Below, one piece after another: positions 35,589 to 35,679 of a DNA stretch of 35,679 nt. A program made the position numbers and the translations under genes. The DNA comes from a virus. The stretch lies in the IMG/VR virus record IMGVR_UViG_3300030451_002410, positions 1-35,679 of that record; one strand, given 5' to 3'. Under the pieces are notes generated by a model. The model did not search any database and had not been told where the DNA came from. It worked only from the letters and a program-made list of their open reading frames with translations. Each line of letters opens with the position of its first letter. Positions within the stretch are counted from its first letter, which is position 1.

Positions 35589-35679
35589 CCCGCACACTTT
35601 TGGTATTGGGGATCACTTTGGCAGCTGCATTGCCTGCTAAGGCAGACATCACCCACAAGATTCAGTCCTCTGTCCAACT
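35585..35679 (+). CDS. Secreted protein, N-terminal fragment (cut by window edge)
   Basis: ATG overlaps the stop of the holin-like gene (ATGA). The visible 31 residues are MTRTLLVLGITLAAALPAKA followed by DITHKIQ, a textbook signal peptide with an AKA cleavage site. The rest is outside the window. In this position a spanin, Rz-like or other periplasmic lysis protein is possible, but nothing more can be read. Confidence 0.65.
   Translation, partial: MTRTLLVLGITLAAALPAKADITHKIQSSVQ

Noticed and set aside
1-35679. tRNA, rRNA, CRISPR array, insertion sequence, integrase, DNA polymerase
   Set aside because: None seen by eye on either strand; lysogeny or replication genes may lie outside the window.

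Overview
This window is a contiguous piece of a lambda-like siphovirus or prophage genome, at least 35.7 kb long and incomplete at both ends. The likely host is a marine picocyanobacterium such as Synechococcus. That host call is an inference from three things: the C39-type endolysin with CFSS and GDTT motifs, small cyanophage-type proteins such as the 39-aa one with a VPEPPGY motif, and a small protein resembling cyanobacterial NblA. No rRNA, tRNA, CRISPR array, insertion sequence, integrase or attachment site was seen.

Layout. (1) 25.8 kb down to 1 bp, all on the minus strand, is the complete head and tail block in lambda order: small and large terminase, DUF4055-type portal, Mu gpF-like protein, tiny basic proteins, scaffold, major capsid, connectors, tail terminator, tail tube, gpG/gpGT chaperones made by a -1 frameshift, tape measure, gpM, gpL, gpK, gpI, gpJ, then a tandem run of tail-fibre genes that runs off the left edge. 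(2) 25.9-30.0 kb, minus strand, is an early operon cluster of small unknown proteins, ribbon-helix-helix (RHH)-like proteins and a cytosine-methyltransferase-like protein. (3) 30.0-33.3 kb, plus strand, is a recombination module: PD-(D/E)XK nuclease, NrdR-like zinc ribbon, RusA resolvase, DUF1071-type annealing protein and SSB, ending in a strong terminator. (4) 33.3-34.1 kb, plus strand, holds two single-gene cassettes, each with its own promoter, leader and terminator. (5) 34.1-35.7 kb carries an NblA-like small protein, a membrane-anchored C39 endolysin candidate and a 57-aa protein on the minus strand, facing a holin-like protein and the start of a secreted protein on the plus strand.

How it works together. 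Genes are packed with TGATG, ATGA, TAATG or GTGA junctions, which suggests translational coupling. Several start codons were therefore placed downstream of the longest open frame. Several genuine genes shorter than 60 codons were added by reading these junctions.

The most interesting signal is a shared control system. Five promoters (27.41 and 27.87 kb on minus; 31.02, 33.34 and 33.71 kb on plus) each carry a GGYATRCC operator in the -35/-10 spacer. Four of them are followed, at or near the predicted transcript 5' end, by a small hairpin with a GAGA (GNRA-type) loop. The stem sequences differ between copies, and each hairpin is followed by a CA-N(1-2)-CCTC motif just before the gene. This looks like an early regulon with both a protein operator and a structured RNA leader.
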